DNA from: Sulfurimonas sp.
Lineage (GTDB): Bacteria > Campylobacterota > Campylobacteria > Campylobacterales > Sulfurimonadaceae
Direction: 5' to 3'
Length of the DNA: 32,457 bases
Assembly (NCBI GenBank): GCA_027082875.1
Contig: JALWTK010000005.1
Span: 1-32,457 of the forward strand
Below, in pieces: positions 15,095 through 22,514 of this stretch; the stretch's first letter is position 1; each line of letters begins with the position of its first letter. The notes below the pieces were generated by a model. That model had not been told where the DNA came from. It did no database searches and saw only the letters and a list, made by a program, of their open reading frames with translations. The position numbers were made by a program, and so were the translations under genes.

Positions 15095-16195
15095 CTATAT
15101 ATCTCCTTCAATTTTGCCACTTAAGTGGTCTTGTTTCTCTTTGAGCTGCCCACAAGCAGCACTTATATCTATGCCTTTAGAATCGCGTATCGTGCAGAGT
15201 AAGCCATGTTTAACAAGGTACTCCTGAAATGCGACCATATCGGCACGGCTAGGTCTATCATAGTCAGTCCCTGGATAGGGATTGAAGTAGATAAGGTTTA
15301 CCTTAGCTTTTATGTCTGTAAGTAGCTTGACGAGCTTCTTTGCACTTCCTATGTCATCGTTCTTATTTTTTATAACAAGATACTCAAACATAACTCGCTT
15401 TCGTGTATCTATAGGGAAGCGTTTGACTGCATCTATAATTGACTGGATATTATGTGCTTTGTTCATAGGAATGAGCTCTGAGCGTAGTTCATCATCTACA
15501 GCATGCAGAGATATGGCAATATGTACACCTAGATCCATCTCTCCGAGTTTGTCTATCTTAGAGCTAAGACCACTTGTGCTAACAGTTTGGCGTTTACCAC
15601 CGATGTCTAAGCCATCTTCTTCTTTAAAAATCTCTATAGCTTTTGTTAGGTTAGTTAGGTTATCAAGAGGCTCACCCATTCCCATGTATACGATATTTAT
15701 CTTTCTACTCTGTTTGTGATCGTTATCTTTTTTAAGGGTAACAACTTGTGCAACTATCTCGCCAGCACTCAAGTCTCTTGTAAAACCACCTTTAGCTGTT
15801 AGACAAAAAGTACAGCCTACTTTACATCCAACTTGTGTGGAAACACATATAGTATATTTTGCTTCTTGACAGATATTTCCAGACTCATCTTTTTGCTCAT
15901 CTTTCATCTTAAGCCAGACAGCTTCCATAGTTTTACCATCTTGAAGTTCTAGTAGATACTTGATAGTTCCATCACTAGACTCTTCTTTTTTAGCAATTTT
16001 AAGAGGATTTACAAGATACTTCTCTGCTAATTCCTCTTTCATAGACTTAGGAATATTTTTCATATCATCATAGTCTGCAGCGAAGTTATTGTATAACCAA
16101 CCATAAATTTGTTTGGCACGAAATTTTGGTGTTATGAGGGCTTCTAACTCTTTATGAGTGAAGTCCATTAGTGAGGGTTTTAGCGTTTGGCTCAT
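15095..16195 (-). CDS. rlmN: Dual-specificity 23S rRNA/tRNA adenine-C2 methyltransferase
   Basis: 366 aa radical-SAM enzyme; RlmN methylates C2 of A2503 in 23S rRNA and A37 in some tRNAs. The radical-SAM cluster motif is CKVGCTFC (CxxxCxxC), followed by LTAKGGFTRDLSAGEIV. Also visible are YMGMGEPLDN, STSGL, AISLHA and, near the C-terminus, the GIDISAACGQL segment holding the methyl-carrying Cys of this family. The ATG overlaps the stop of the upstream phosphorylase-like gene (ATGA), so translation is probably coupled. A small membrane-protein ORF begins immediately after its stop. Confidence 0.95.
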   Translation of the reverse strand: MSQTLKPSLMDFTHKELEALITPKFRAKQIYGWLYNNFAADYDDMKNIPKSMKEELAEKYLVNPLKIAKKEESSDGTIKYLLELQDGKTMEAVWLKMKDEQKDESGNICQEAKYTICVSTQVGCKVGCTFCLTAKGGFTRDLSAGEIVAQVVTLKKDNDHKQSRKINIVYMGMGEPLDNLTNLTKAIEIFKEEDGLDIGGKRQTVSTSGLSSKIDKLGEMDLGVHIAISLHAVDDELRSELIPMNKAHNIQSIIDAVKRFPIDTRKRVMFEYLVIKNKNDDIGSAKKLVKLLTDIKAKVNLIYFNPYPGTDYDRPSRADMVAFQEYLVKHGLLCTIRDSKGIDISAACGQLKEKQDHLSGKIEGDI

Positions 16196-16734
16196 TTTGC
16201 TGTAAGTTCCTTTATTCGTCTTTTTACATGCTCTGTTAGTAACTCTTTTGCTTTTTCATGGTTGGCTAAAAAGTCATCATGTGCAGTCTCGTTAGTGTAG
16301 TTTGTTATGCAAAATACACCACCAGCAGGTATGTTAAACTCTTGTGCTATTTTTAAAACAGAGAAAAATTCCATGTTCTCTATCCCAACTCCAAACTTCA
16401 AAAAGTTCTTTGTTAACTCTGCGTTAGTGCTTATATAGTTCGAAGAGTTGACTACTATATCTTTTTTGTTTGTAGTGTTAGTTGTGACTACATTGTCCAG
16501 AGGAGTATAAGCATCATTTGAAAGAAACGCGAGCTCTATGTTAGCAGCTGTTTTACTCTCGATGATGTCAAATATCTTGGCCTCACCATAAGATCCAGCA
16601 CTCCCAACAAAGAGTATAAACTCAGGTTTATCAAAGAGACAAAGACGTGTAAGGTTCATAGCAGTCTCAACAAGACCTATTCCCATTGCTTGTGCGAATT
16701 CAAACTGTTCGCTATTTCCTGCACATATTATCAT
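16192..16734 (-). CDS. Nucleoside phosphorylase/nucleosidase superfamily protein
   Basis: 180 aa, shorter than typical PNP or MTAN proteins (about 230 aa). Superfamily hallmarks are [20 protein letters not shown] at the start, FVGSAGSYG (phosphate/ribose loop region), GVGIENMEFFSVLKIA (the Met-Glu ribose-binding motif) and ITNYTNETAHDDF, containing the Asp expected near the base pocket. It may cleave a purine nucleoside or a related thio- or futalosine-type compound; the substrate cannot be assigned. It overlaps hisF by one base (TAATG) and rlmN by four (ATGA), in a hisF > this > rlmN unit. Confidence 0.75.
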   Translation of the reverse strand: MIICAGNSEQFEFAQAMGIGLVETAMNLTRLCLFDKPEFILFVGSAGSYGEAKIFDIIESKTAANIELAFLSNDAYTPLDNVVTTNTTNKKDIVVNSSNYISTNAELTKNFLKFGVGIENMEFFSVLKIAQEFNIPAGGVFCITNYTNETAHDDFLANHEKAKELLTEHVKRRIKELTAK

Positions 16735-17495
16735 TACAGACGTACCGGAATATTTTGTTTATGAAGATAGTGTTTAAGATCCATGATGTCTATCTCTTTA
16801 TAGTGAAAGATAGATGCTGCAAGTGCAGCGTCAGCACCACACTCAAAAGCTTCTTTTATGTGTTCCATAGTTCCTGCACCACCACTTGCAATGACTGGAA
16901 CATTTACAGCACGACTTATCTGCTCAGTGATGTTAAGCTCAAAGCCAGCCTTAGTTCCATCTGCATCCATAGAGGTAAGAAGTATCTCCCCACTTCCACG
17001 ATCTACTACTTCTTTTGCCCACTCTACAGCATCTAGACCAGTATCTACTCGGCCACCATTTAAAAAGACATGGTACTTACCTGAGTCTGTGCGTTTGACA
17101 TCTATAGCAGTGACTATACACTGCGAACCAAAACGTTTAGAACCTTCATCTATAAGCTCTGGACGTTTGATAGCTGCTGAGTTTACACTTACCTTGTCGC
17201 ACCCAACATTGAGTAGACTATAGATATCTTCAAGTTTACGTATTCCACCACCAACAGTAAGAGGGATGAAAATCTCACGTGCAACTTGCGCAACTATATC
17301 TACTATAGTATCGCGGTTATCAGATGAGGCAGTGATATCTAAAAATGTAAGTTCATCTGCACCCTCTTCGTTGTAGCGTCGAGCTACTTCAACTGGATCA
17401 CCTGCATCTTTGAGACCAACAAAATTGACCCCTTTAACAACTCGGCCATCTTTAACATCAAGACAGGGAATAATTCTTTTTGCAAAATAGTTCAT
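16734..17495 (-). CDS. hisF: Imidazole glycerol phosphate synthase, cyclase subunit
   Basis: 253 aa TIM barrel. With HisH it converts PRFAR and glutamine-derived ammonia into imidazole glycerol phosphate and AICAR. Seen: [19 protein letters not shown], with the catalytic Asp in the first strand; [36 protein letters not shown], with the second catalytic Asp; and VIASGGAG. It is the first gene of the minus-strand unit. A TATAAT-like -10 lies 31 bases upstream. Other his genes are absent here, so the pathway is scattered in this genome. Confidence 0.96.
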   Translation of the reverse strand: MNYFAKRIIPCLDVKDGRVVKGVNFVGLKDAGDPVEVARRYNEEGADELTFLDITASSDNRDTIVDIVAQVAREIFIPLTVGGGIRKLEDIYSLLNVGCDKVSVNSAAIKRPELIDEGSKRFGSQCIVTAIDVKRTDSGKYHVFLNGGRVDTGLDAVEWAKEVVDRGSGEILLTSMDADGTKAGFELNITEQISRAVNVPVIASGGAGTMEHIKEAFECGADAALAASIFHYKEIDIMDLKHYLHKQNIPVRL

Positions 17496-17525
17496 CTTTT
17501 AGAACCCTTATATAATATATTTTGA

Positions 17526-17531
17526 ATTATA
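17526..17531 (-). promoter_or_regulatory. Probable -10 element of hisF
   Basis: TATAAT read on the minus strand, 31 bases ahead of the hisF ATG and followed by A/T-rich leader sequence. Campylobacterota sigma-70 promoters usually show a strong -10 and no clear -35, which fits. Confidence 0.4.
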
Positions 17532-17560
17532 CTACTTTAGGCTTATAATTTGGTAACAGA

Positions 17561-17576
17561 TGTTTCACGTGAAACA
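17561..17576. promoter_or_regulatory. parS site (perfect 16-mer) in hisF/rsmA spacer
   Basis: TGTTTCACGTGAAACA, identical to the ParB-binding consensus and extended by one more matching pair (A/T) on each side to an 18-bp palindrome. It lies between the putative divergent promoters of hisF and rsmA. The second copy is at 14094-14109. Such sites nucleate ParB for chromosome segregation and generally lie in the origin-proximal part of the chromosome. Confidence 0.92.
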
Positions 17577-17651
17577 TTTGCAGGAAAGAGCTTAACTTAA
17601 GGCTACAAATACCAATAAATAGGATAATCTAGAGAAATTTTGAAAGAATTA

Positions 17652-17657
17652 TATAAT
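17652..17657 (+). promoter_or_regulatory. Probable -10 element of rsmA
   Basis: TATAAT about 35 bases ahead of the rsmA ATG, in an AT-rich stretch. No clear -35 was seen, as is usual in this phylum. Confidence 0.4.
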
Positions 17658-17691
17658 TAAATCTTCTTATAAGAAAAACTATTGTAGACTC

Positions 17692-18471
17692 ATGCTTATG
17701 AATATAGAAAGTGTTGTAGCAAAGAAGAAGTTTGGACAGAACTTTCTAAAAGATCAATCAGTTTTAAGAAAAATCGTCGAAGCGATGCCCAAGAACGAGA
17801 ATAAACTCGTGGAGATTGGGCCTGGCTTAGGTGATTTAACTAAATTTTTAGTTGATGTCAGAAGTGTAGAAGCTTTTGAGGTAGATACCGATTTGTGTAA
17901 ACTGTTACAAAGTACATTTAAAGAAGAGATCGCTACCAAGCGACTCCACATAAACTGTGGGGATGTTTTACAAGCTTGGCAGAGTAGTTTAGTGGATGAA
18001 CCGTACGATTTAGTGGCAAACTTGCCCTATTATATCGCTACAAACATAATCCTAAAAGCACTCGCAGATCCAATGTGTAAAAATATACTTGTAATGGTTC
18101 AGTTAGAAGTGGCAGAGAAGTTTTGTGCAACTGCTGGTGAGAAAGTATTTGGAAGTTTGGGCATTATCGCTCAGAGTGTAGGAACGGCAGAGATTGTCAC
18201 AAAAGTTCCTCCAACTGCATTTGACCCACAGCCAAAAGTAGACTCTGCTGTTTTTCTCATACAGAAAACTGCTGATAGATCAGATAAAGAGTTCGAGGAT
18301 ATGCTTAGAGTTGCATTTACGCAGCCTCGAAAAACTCTTATGAAAAATCTCTCACAGAAGTATGATAAAACACTTCTCAAAGAAGCTTTTGACAAGCTTG
18401 AACTGATACATACGATTCGCCCTCATCAAGTGAGCACTCAGGACTATCACCAACTCTATAAAATAATATAA
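17692..18471 (+). CDS. rsmA: 16S rRNA dimethyladenosine transferase
   Basis: 259 aa (KsgA). Dimethylates two adjacent adenosines near the 3' end of 16S rRNA during small-subunit maturation. Seen: KKKFGQNFLKDQ at the N-terminus; the SAM-binding EIGPGLGDLTKFL; FEVDTDLCKLL; NCGDVL; catalytic NLPYYIATNII (the NLPY motif); and PTAFDPQPKVDSAV in the C-terminal part. The start could also be the ATG two codons later; neither has a strong ribosome site. rnj follows after 20 bp, so the two RNA-processing genes are probably co-transcribed. Confidence 0.95.
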   Translation: MLMNIESVVAKKKFGQNFLKDQSVLRKIVEAMPKNENKLVEIGPGLGDLTKFLVDVRSVEAFEVDTDLCKLLQSTFKEEIATKRLHINCGDVLQAWQSSLVDEPYDLVANLPYYIATNIILKALADPMCKNILVMVQLEVAEKFCATAGEKVFGSLGIIAQSVGTAEIVTKVPPTAFDPQPKVDSAVFLIQKTADRSDKEFEDMLRVAFTQPRKTLMKNLSQKYDKTLLKEAFDKLELIHTIRPHQVSTQDYHQLYKII

Positions 18472-18491
18472 CAATATACAAAGGAGTTTGG

Positions 18492-20522
18492 ATGGCAGAA
18501 GAAAATCAAGGGTCCGTAGAAACAACTACGGCACCTAAACAAGAATCAGCACCAACAACACAAAATACTCAGTCGGATGCAAAACCGCAAACAGGTGTAA
18601 AACCAGCACAAAATAGAAATAATAACAATAGAAGAAACAATAATAGAAAGCCAAATAACAACGGTAATCAAAATAGACAAAATAGTAACAAGCCTGTAGG
18701 TGATAAACCAGCAGGAAATAAACCAAATAATAACCGTAATAAAAATCGTAATCGTCACCGTAGACAAGCTACTCCGATTGATGAAAACCTTAAAACATTT
18801 GTAGCGAAGAATCAAGAAGCACATAAGCAACGTCTTAATCCTCACTTCAAACTAGATCTTGAGTCAAAAGCGAAGGTTCGTATTACTCCTCTTGGTGGAC
18901 TTGGTGAAATCGGTGGAAACATTATGGTTATGGAGACAGAGAAAGAAGCTATTCTCATTGATATTGGTATGAGTTTCCCTGATGAGACTATGCATGGTGT
19001 AGATATCTTAGTTCCTGATTTTTCTTATCTTAGAGAGATCAAGCACAAAATAGTTGGTGTTATTATTACTCATGCTCATGAAGACCACATCGGGGCTATG
19101 CCTTATCTTTATAAAGAGATGCAGTTTCCTATATATGGTACGCCACTTCCTCTTGCTATGATTGGGAACAAGTTTGATGAGCATCACATTAAAGAGCATA
19201 GAAAATTCTTTAACCCTATCGTTAAACGCCAAGTATATGAGATAGGAAATGATTTCAAAATCGAGTGGATGCACATGACTCACTCTATTATTGACTCATC
19301 CTCTTTAGCTATTACTACTGATGCTGGAACTATCATCCACACTGGTGACTTTAAGATAGACTATACTCCAGTTGATGGTTATACTGCTGACCTTCACCGT
19401 TTAGCATACTATGGTGATAAGGGTGTATTATGTCTTCTTTCTGACTCAACAAACTCACACAACCCTACTCCAACTGGTTCTGAGCTTTCAGTTGGACCAG
19501 CACTTGATAGAATCTTTAGCAAAGCAGAAGGTCGTGTACTTCTTTCTACTTTTAGCTCAAACATTCACCGTGTACAACAAGCTATTCAATACGGTATAAA
19601 ATACGGTCGTAAGGTTTGTGTCATCGGTCGTTCTATGGAGCGTAACATCGAACTTGCAATGCAGTACGACTATGTGAAGTTTAACAAAAATATCTTTGTT
19701 GATGCAGATGAAATAGCCAGTCTTAATGATAAAGAAGTTCTTATCGTTACAACTGGTTCTCAGGGTGAGGCAAACTCAGCACTTTTCAGAATGAGTATTG
19801 GTGAGCATAGACACATTAAGATAAAGCCAACTGACTTGATCGTACTCTCTTCTCGTGCTATTCCTGGTAATGAGGGTTCTATTTCAGGCATGCTTAACCA
19901 CCTACAACGTGCAGGTGCAAGTGTAGCAATGAGCAAAGATATTCATGTTTCAGGTCATGCTTCTATGGAAGAGCAGAAACTTATGTTACGTTTAGTAAAT
20001 CCTAAGTTTTTCTTACCAATCCACGGAGAGTATAATCATGTTATGCGTCACCGTGAGACTGGTATGATGTGTGGTGTTCCTGAGAGAAATATCTTGCTTA
20101 TGACTGATGGTGAGCAGATAGAAGTTGCACCGAAGTACATGAGAAAAGTAAAAACAGTCAAAACTGGTAAGACTTACATCGATAATCAAAATAACCATAA
20201 GATAGATGATGATATCATTCTTGATCGTCAGAAGCTAGCTTCTGATGGTGTGGTTATGCTTGTAGCTGAAATCAGTGAACAAAACTCAAAACTCCTTAGT
20301 AAGCCAAAGGTAACAACTTTTGGTATAGTTCCTGATAAGCAGGATAAAGCTTTTGCTAAAGAGATGGAAGATGTTTTAGAGATATTTTTAACAAACATCA
20401 AACCAGGTCTTATTGAAAATAGCCGTGCACTTGAAAATGATGTACGTCAAGTTGTTCGTAAACACATCTTTAGAAAGATGAAGAAGTACCCTCTTATCGT
20501 TCCACATATGTTAGTTCACTAA
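18492..20522 (+). CDS. rnj: Ribonuclease J with Asn/Arg-rich N-terminal extension
   Basis: 676 aa. Endo- and 5'-3' exoribonuclease of the metallo-beta-lactamase/beta-CASP class, central to RNA decay in organisms without RNase E. The core begins near residue 127 (KVRITPLGGLGEIGGN). The metal motif HAHEDH is at 194-199, with further ligand regions IHTGDFKID and SGHAS, and HGEYNH near 520. Residues 1-95 are low-complexity: Glu/Gln/Thr-rich first, then dominated by Asn, Arg and Lys. Helicobacter RNase J also has an N-terminal extension implicated in its function with helicase partners. AAGGAG precedes the ATG, 20 bp after rsmA. A stem-loop follows the stop. Confidence 0.95.
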   Translation: MAEENQGSVETTTAPKQESAPTTQNTQSDAKPQTGVKPAQNRNNNNRRNNNRKPNNNGNQNRQNSNKPVGDKPAGNKPNNNRNKNRNRHRRQATPIDENLKTFVAKNQEAHKQRLNPHFKLDLESKAKVRITPLGGLGEIGGNIMVMETEKEAILIDIGMSFPDETMHGVDILVPDFSYLREIKHKIVGVIITHAHEDHIGAMPYLYKEMQFPIYGTPLPLAMIGNKFDEHHIKEHRKFFNPIVKRQVYEIGNDFKIEWMHMTHSIIDSSSLAITTDAGTIIHTGDFKIDYTPVDGYTADLHRLAYYGDKGVLCLLSDSTNSHNPTPTGSELSVGPALDRIFSKAEGRVLLSTFSSNIHRVQQAIQYGIKYGRKVCVIGRSMERNIELAMQYDYVKFNKNIFVDADEIASLNDKEVLIVTTGSQGEANSALFRMSIGEHRHIKIKPTDLIVLSSRAIPGNEGSISGMLNHLQRAGASVAMSKDIHVSGHASMEEQKLMLRLVNPKFFLPIHGEYNHVMRHRETGMMCGVPERNILLMTDGEQIEVAPKYMRKVKTVKTGKTYIDNQNNHKIDDDIILDRQKLASDGVVMLVAEISEQNSKLLSKPKVTTFGIVPDKQDKAFAKEMEDVLEIFLTNIKPGLIENSRALENDVRQVVRKHIFRKMKKYPLIVPHMLVH

Positions 20523-20530
20523 GATTTTTT

Positions 20531-20550
20531 GCACTCTTTTTTAAGAGTGC
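20531..20550 (+). terminator. Stem-loop after rnj
   Basis: Perfect 8-bp stem GCACTCTT/AAGAGTGC with a TTTT loop, starting 8 bases after the rnj stop. A C-rich tract and not a U-run follows, so it may act as a terminator or a 3'-end stabiliser. Confidence 0.6.
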
Positions 20551-20599
20551 CCTCCCCCCTTATACGTTATAATCATAAAAAATTTCACAGAGGCATACC

Positions 20600-21199
20600 T
20601 TGTCAAATAAAAAACAGTTAGAGAAAAAAACAGAAGAGTTTGAAAATGCAGTAAAATCTATGATGCTCCATGTTGGTGAAGATCCGAGTCGTGAGGGTCT
20701 TTTAGAGACTCCAAAGAGAGTAAGAAAAGCCTATGAATTTATCTATGGTGGTTATAAAGAAGACCCAATAGAGATACTCAATAAAGCTCTCTTTACAAGC
20801 TCTAACGATGAGATGGTTCTTATAAAAGATATAGAGTTTTACTCTACTTGTGAGCATCATCTTCTCCCTATCATTGGGCGTGTTCATGTTGCTTATATTC
20901 CCGATGGAAAAGTTGTAGGACTTTCTAAAATCCCTCGTGTGGTTAATGTTTTTGCCCGCCGTATGCAGATACAAGAGCAGCTTACAGAGCAGATAGCAGA
21001 TGCCATTATGGAAGCGATAGGCCCTAAGGGTGTGGCTGTAGTTATTCAAGCTAGACATATGTGCATGGAGATGCGTGGTGTTGAGAAGATAAACTCTACA
21101 ACTACCTCTTCAGCACTTCGTGGACTTTTCAAAAAAGATGAAAAAACACGAGCGGAGTTCTTCTCTCTCATAAACTCCCCTACTGGTACAAGATACTAG
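20600..21199 (+). CDS. folE: GTP cyclohydrolase I
   Basis: 199 aa with a TTG start. Converts GTP to dihydroneopterin triphosphate, the first step of folate/pterin synthesis. Seen: [16 protein letters not shown]; zinc and active-site segment [18 protein letters not shown] (C84, H87); [11 protein letters not shown]; and [11 protein letters not shown], with the second zinc Cys. The TTG at 20600 is preferred because an AGAGG site sits 6 bases upstream and the next in-frame ATG (residue 21) would cut the N-terminal helix. It is separated from rnj by a stem-loop; fliI begins 4 bp after its stop, an unexpected pairing of folate and flagellar genes. Confidence 0.95.
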   Translation: MSNKKQLEKKTEEFENAVKSMMLHVGEDPSREGLLETPKRVRKAYEFIYGGYKEDPIEILNKALFTSSNDEMVLIKDIEFYSTCEHHLLPIIGRVHVAYIPDGKVVGLSKIPRVVNVFARRMQIQEQLTEQIADAIMEAIGPKGVAVVIQARHMCMEMRGVEKINSTTTSSALRGLFKKDEKTRAEFFSLINSPTGTRY

Positions 21200-21203
21200 C
21201 CTA

Positions 21204-22511
21204 ATGCCATTTACCTCACTCAAAGATAAACTAGCATCAAAGAATTACTCAGTAGCCTTTGGTGAGGTAGTCAAGATAAATGCGACAGTCATCACTGCTC
21301 GCGGACTTAATGTTAGTATCTCCGATATGGTAAAAATTGTCTCCAATGAGACAACTCAAGAGACTGTAGGAATGGTTACAGAGATAGATGGTCCTACTTT
21401 TTTCATCACTCCCTTCTCTTTTGTGGATGGTTTTCGCTCTGGTGACAAAGTTTTCTTAGACTCTACTGGTATGAATATCCCCATCGGTGATGGCTTACTT
21501 GGTCGCGTTGTAGACCCTTTTATGCGTCCTATAGATGATAAAGGTCGTATACCAAACTCTAAGCTCTCCCCTATCATAAAGCCTCCTATTTCAGCTATGA
21601 AACGCGGTATGATAGATGAAGTTTTTAGCGTGGGTGTCAAAAGCATAGATGGGCTGCTTACTTGTGGTAAGGGGCAGAAGCTTGGTATATTTGCCGGTTC
21701 AGGTGTAGGAAAATCTACACTCATGGGAATGATAGTCCGTGGTGCAGAGGCTCCCATAAAAGTAGTAGCTCTCATCGGTGAGCGTGGTCGTGAGATACCT
21801 GAGTTCATAGAGAAAAACCTTGGCGGAGACCTTACAAATACTGTTATCATCGTTGCAACGAGTGATGATAGCCCGCTTATGCGAAAGTATGGAGCATTTG
21901 CTGCTATGAGTGTGGCGGAGTTTTTTAAAGATAAGGGGCTAGATGTGCTCTTTATTATGGACTCCGTGACACGTTTTGCTATGGCACAACGTGAGATTGG
22001 TCTTGCTCTTGGTGAGCCCCCTACTTCTAAAGGGTATCCACCATCTTCGCTTACCCTCCTCCCTCAGCTAATGGAGCGTGCAGGAAAAGAGGAAGGTAAG
22101 GGAAGTATTACTGCATTTTTTACTGTACTTATAGAGGGTGATGATATGAGTGACCCTATCGCCGATCAGTCGCGTTCTATTCTTGATGGACATATTGTTC
22201 TCTCTCGTGAGATGACAGACTTCGGTATCTATCCCCCTGTCCATATTCTCAACTCTGCCTCGCGTGTTATGAATGACATCATTACCCCTGAACACTTTAG
22301 GGCTGTGCTAAAGTTTCGCCGACTTTATACACTTCTAAAAGAAAACGAAACTCTTATTCGCATAGGTGCTTACAACAAAGGGACCGACCCTGAACTTGAT
22401 GAAGCGATAGATAAAAAAGAGGTAATGCAGAAGTTTATCTCTCAGGGAGCAATGTATAGCGAGGCTTTTAATGCAAGTTCAGAGGCTCTTATTGAGATGA
22501 TGCAAGCATAA
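21204..22511 (+). CDS. fliI: Flagellum-specific ATPase FliI
   Basis: 435 aa. Cytoplasmic ATPase of the flagellar type III export apparatus, related to F1-beta. Walker A is GSGVGKST (about 165-172); the Walker B region is LDVLFIMDSVTRFAMAQREIG; the type III ATPase signature is GEPPTSKGYPPS, followed by LPQLMERAGK. DQSRSILDGHIVLSR and YPPVHILNSASRV are also present. It starts 4 bp after folE and ends 3 bp before the stop of the convergent WD40-type gene, leaving no room for a separate terminator. No other export genes are adjacent. Confidence 0.96.
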   Translation: MPFTSLKDKLASKNYSVAFGEVVKINATVITARGLNVSISDMVKIVSNETTQETVGMVTEIDGPTFFITPFSFVDGFRSGDKVFLDSTGMNIPIGDGLLGRVVDPFMRPIDDKGRIPNSKLSPIIKPPISAMKRGMIDEVFSVGVKSIDGLLTCGKGQKLGIFAGSGVGKSTLMGMIVRGAEAPIKVVALIGERGREIPEFIEKNLGGDLTNTVIIVATSDDSPLMRKYGAFAAMSVAEFFKDKGLDVLFIMDSVTRFAMAQREIGLALGEPPTSKGYPPSSLTLLPQLMERAGKEEGKGSITAFFTVLIEGDDMSDPIADQSRSILDGHIVLSREMTDFGIYPPVHILNSASRVMNDIITPEHFRAVLKFRRLYTLLKENETLIRIGAYNKGTDPELDEAIDKKEVMQKFISQGAMYSEAFNASSEALIEMMQA

Positions 22512-22514
22512 TTT

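Noticed and set aside
18535..18845. Antisense open frames opposite the start of rnj
   Set aside because: They are Tyr/Phe/Ile-rich shadows of the Asn/Lys codon repeats on the coding strand, with no ribosome site.
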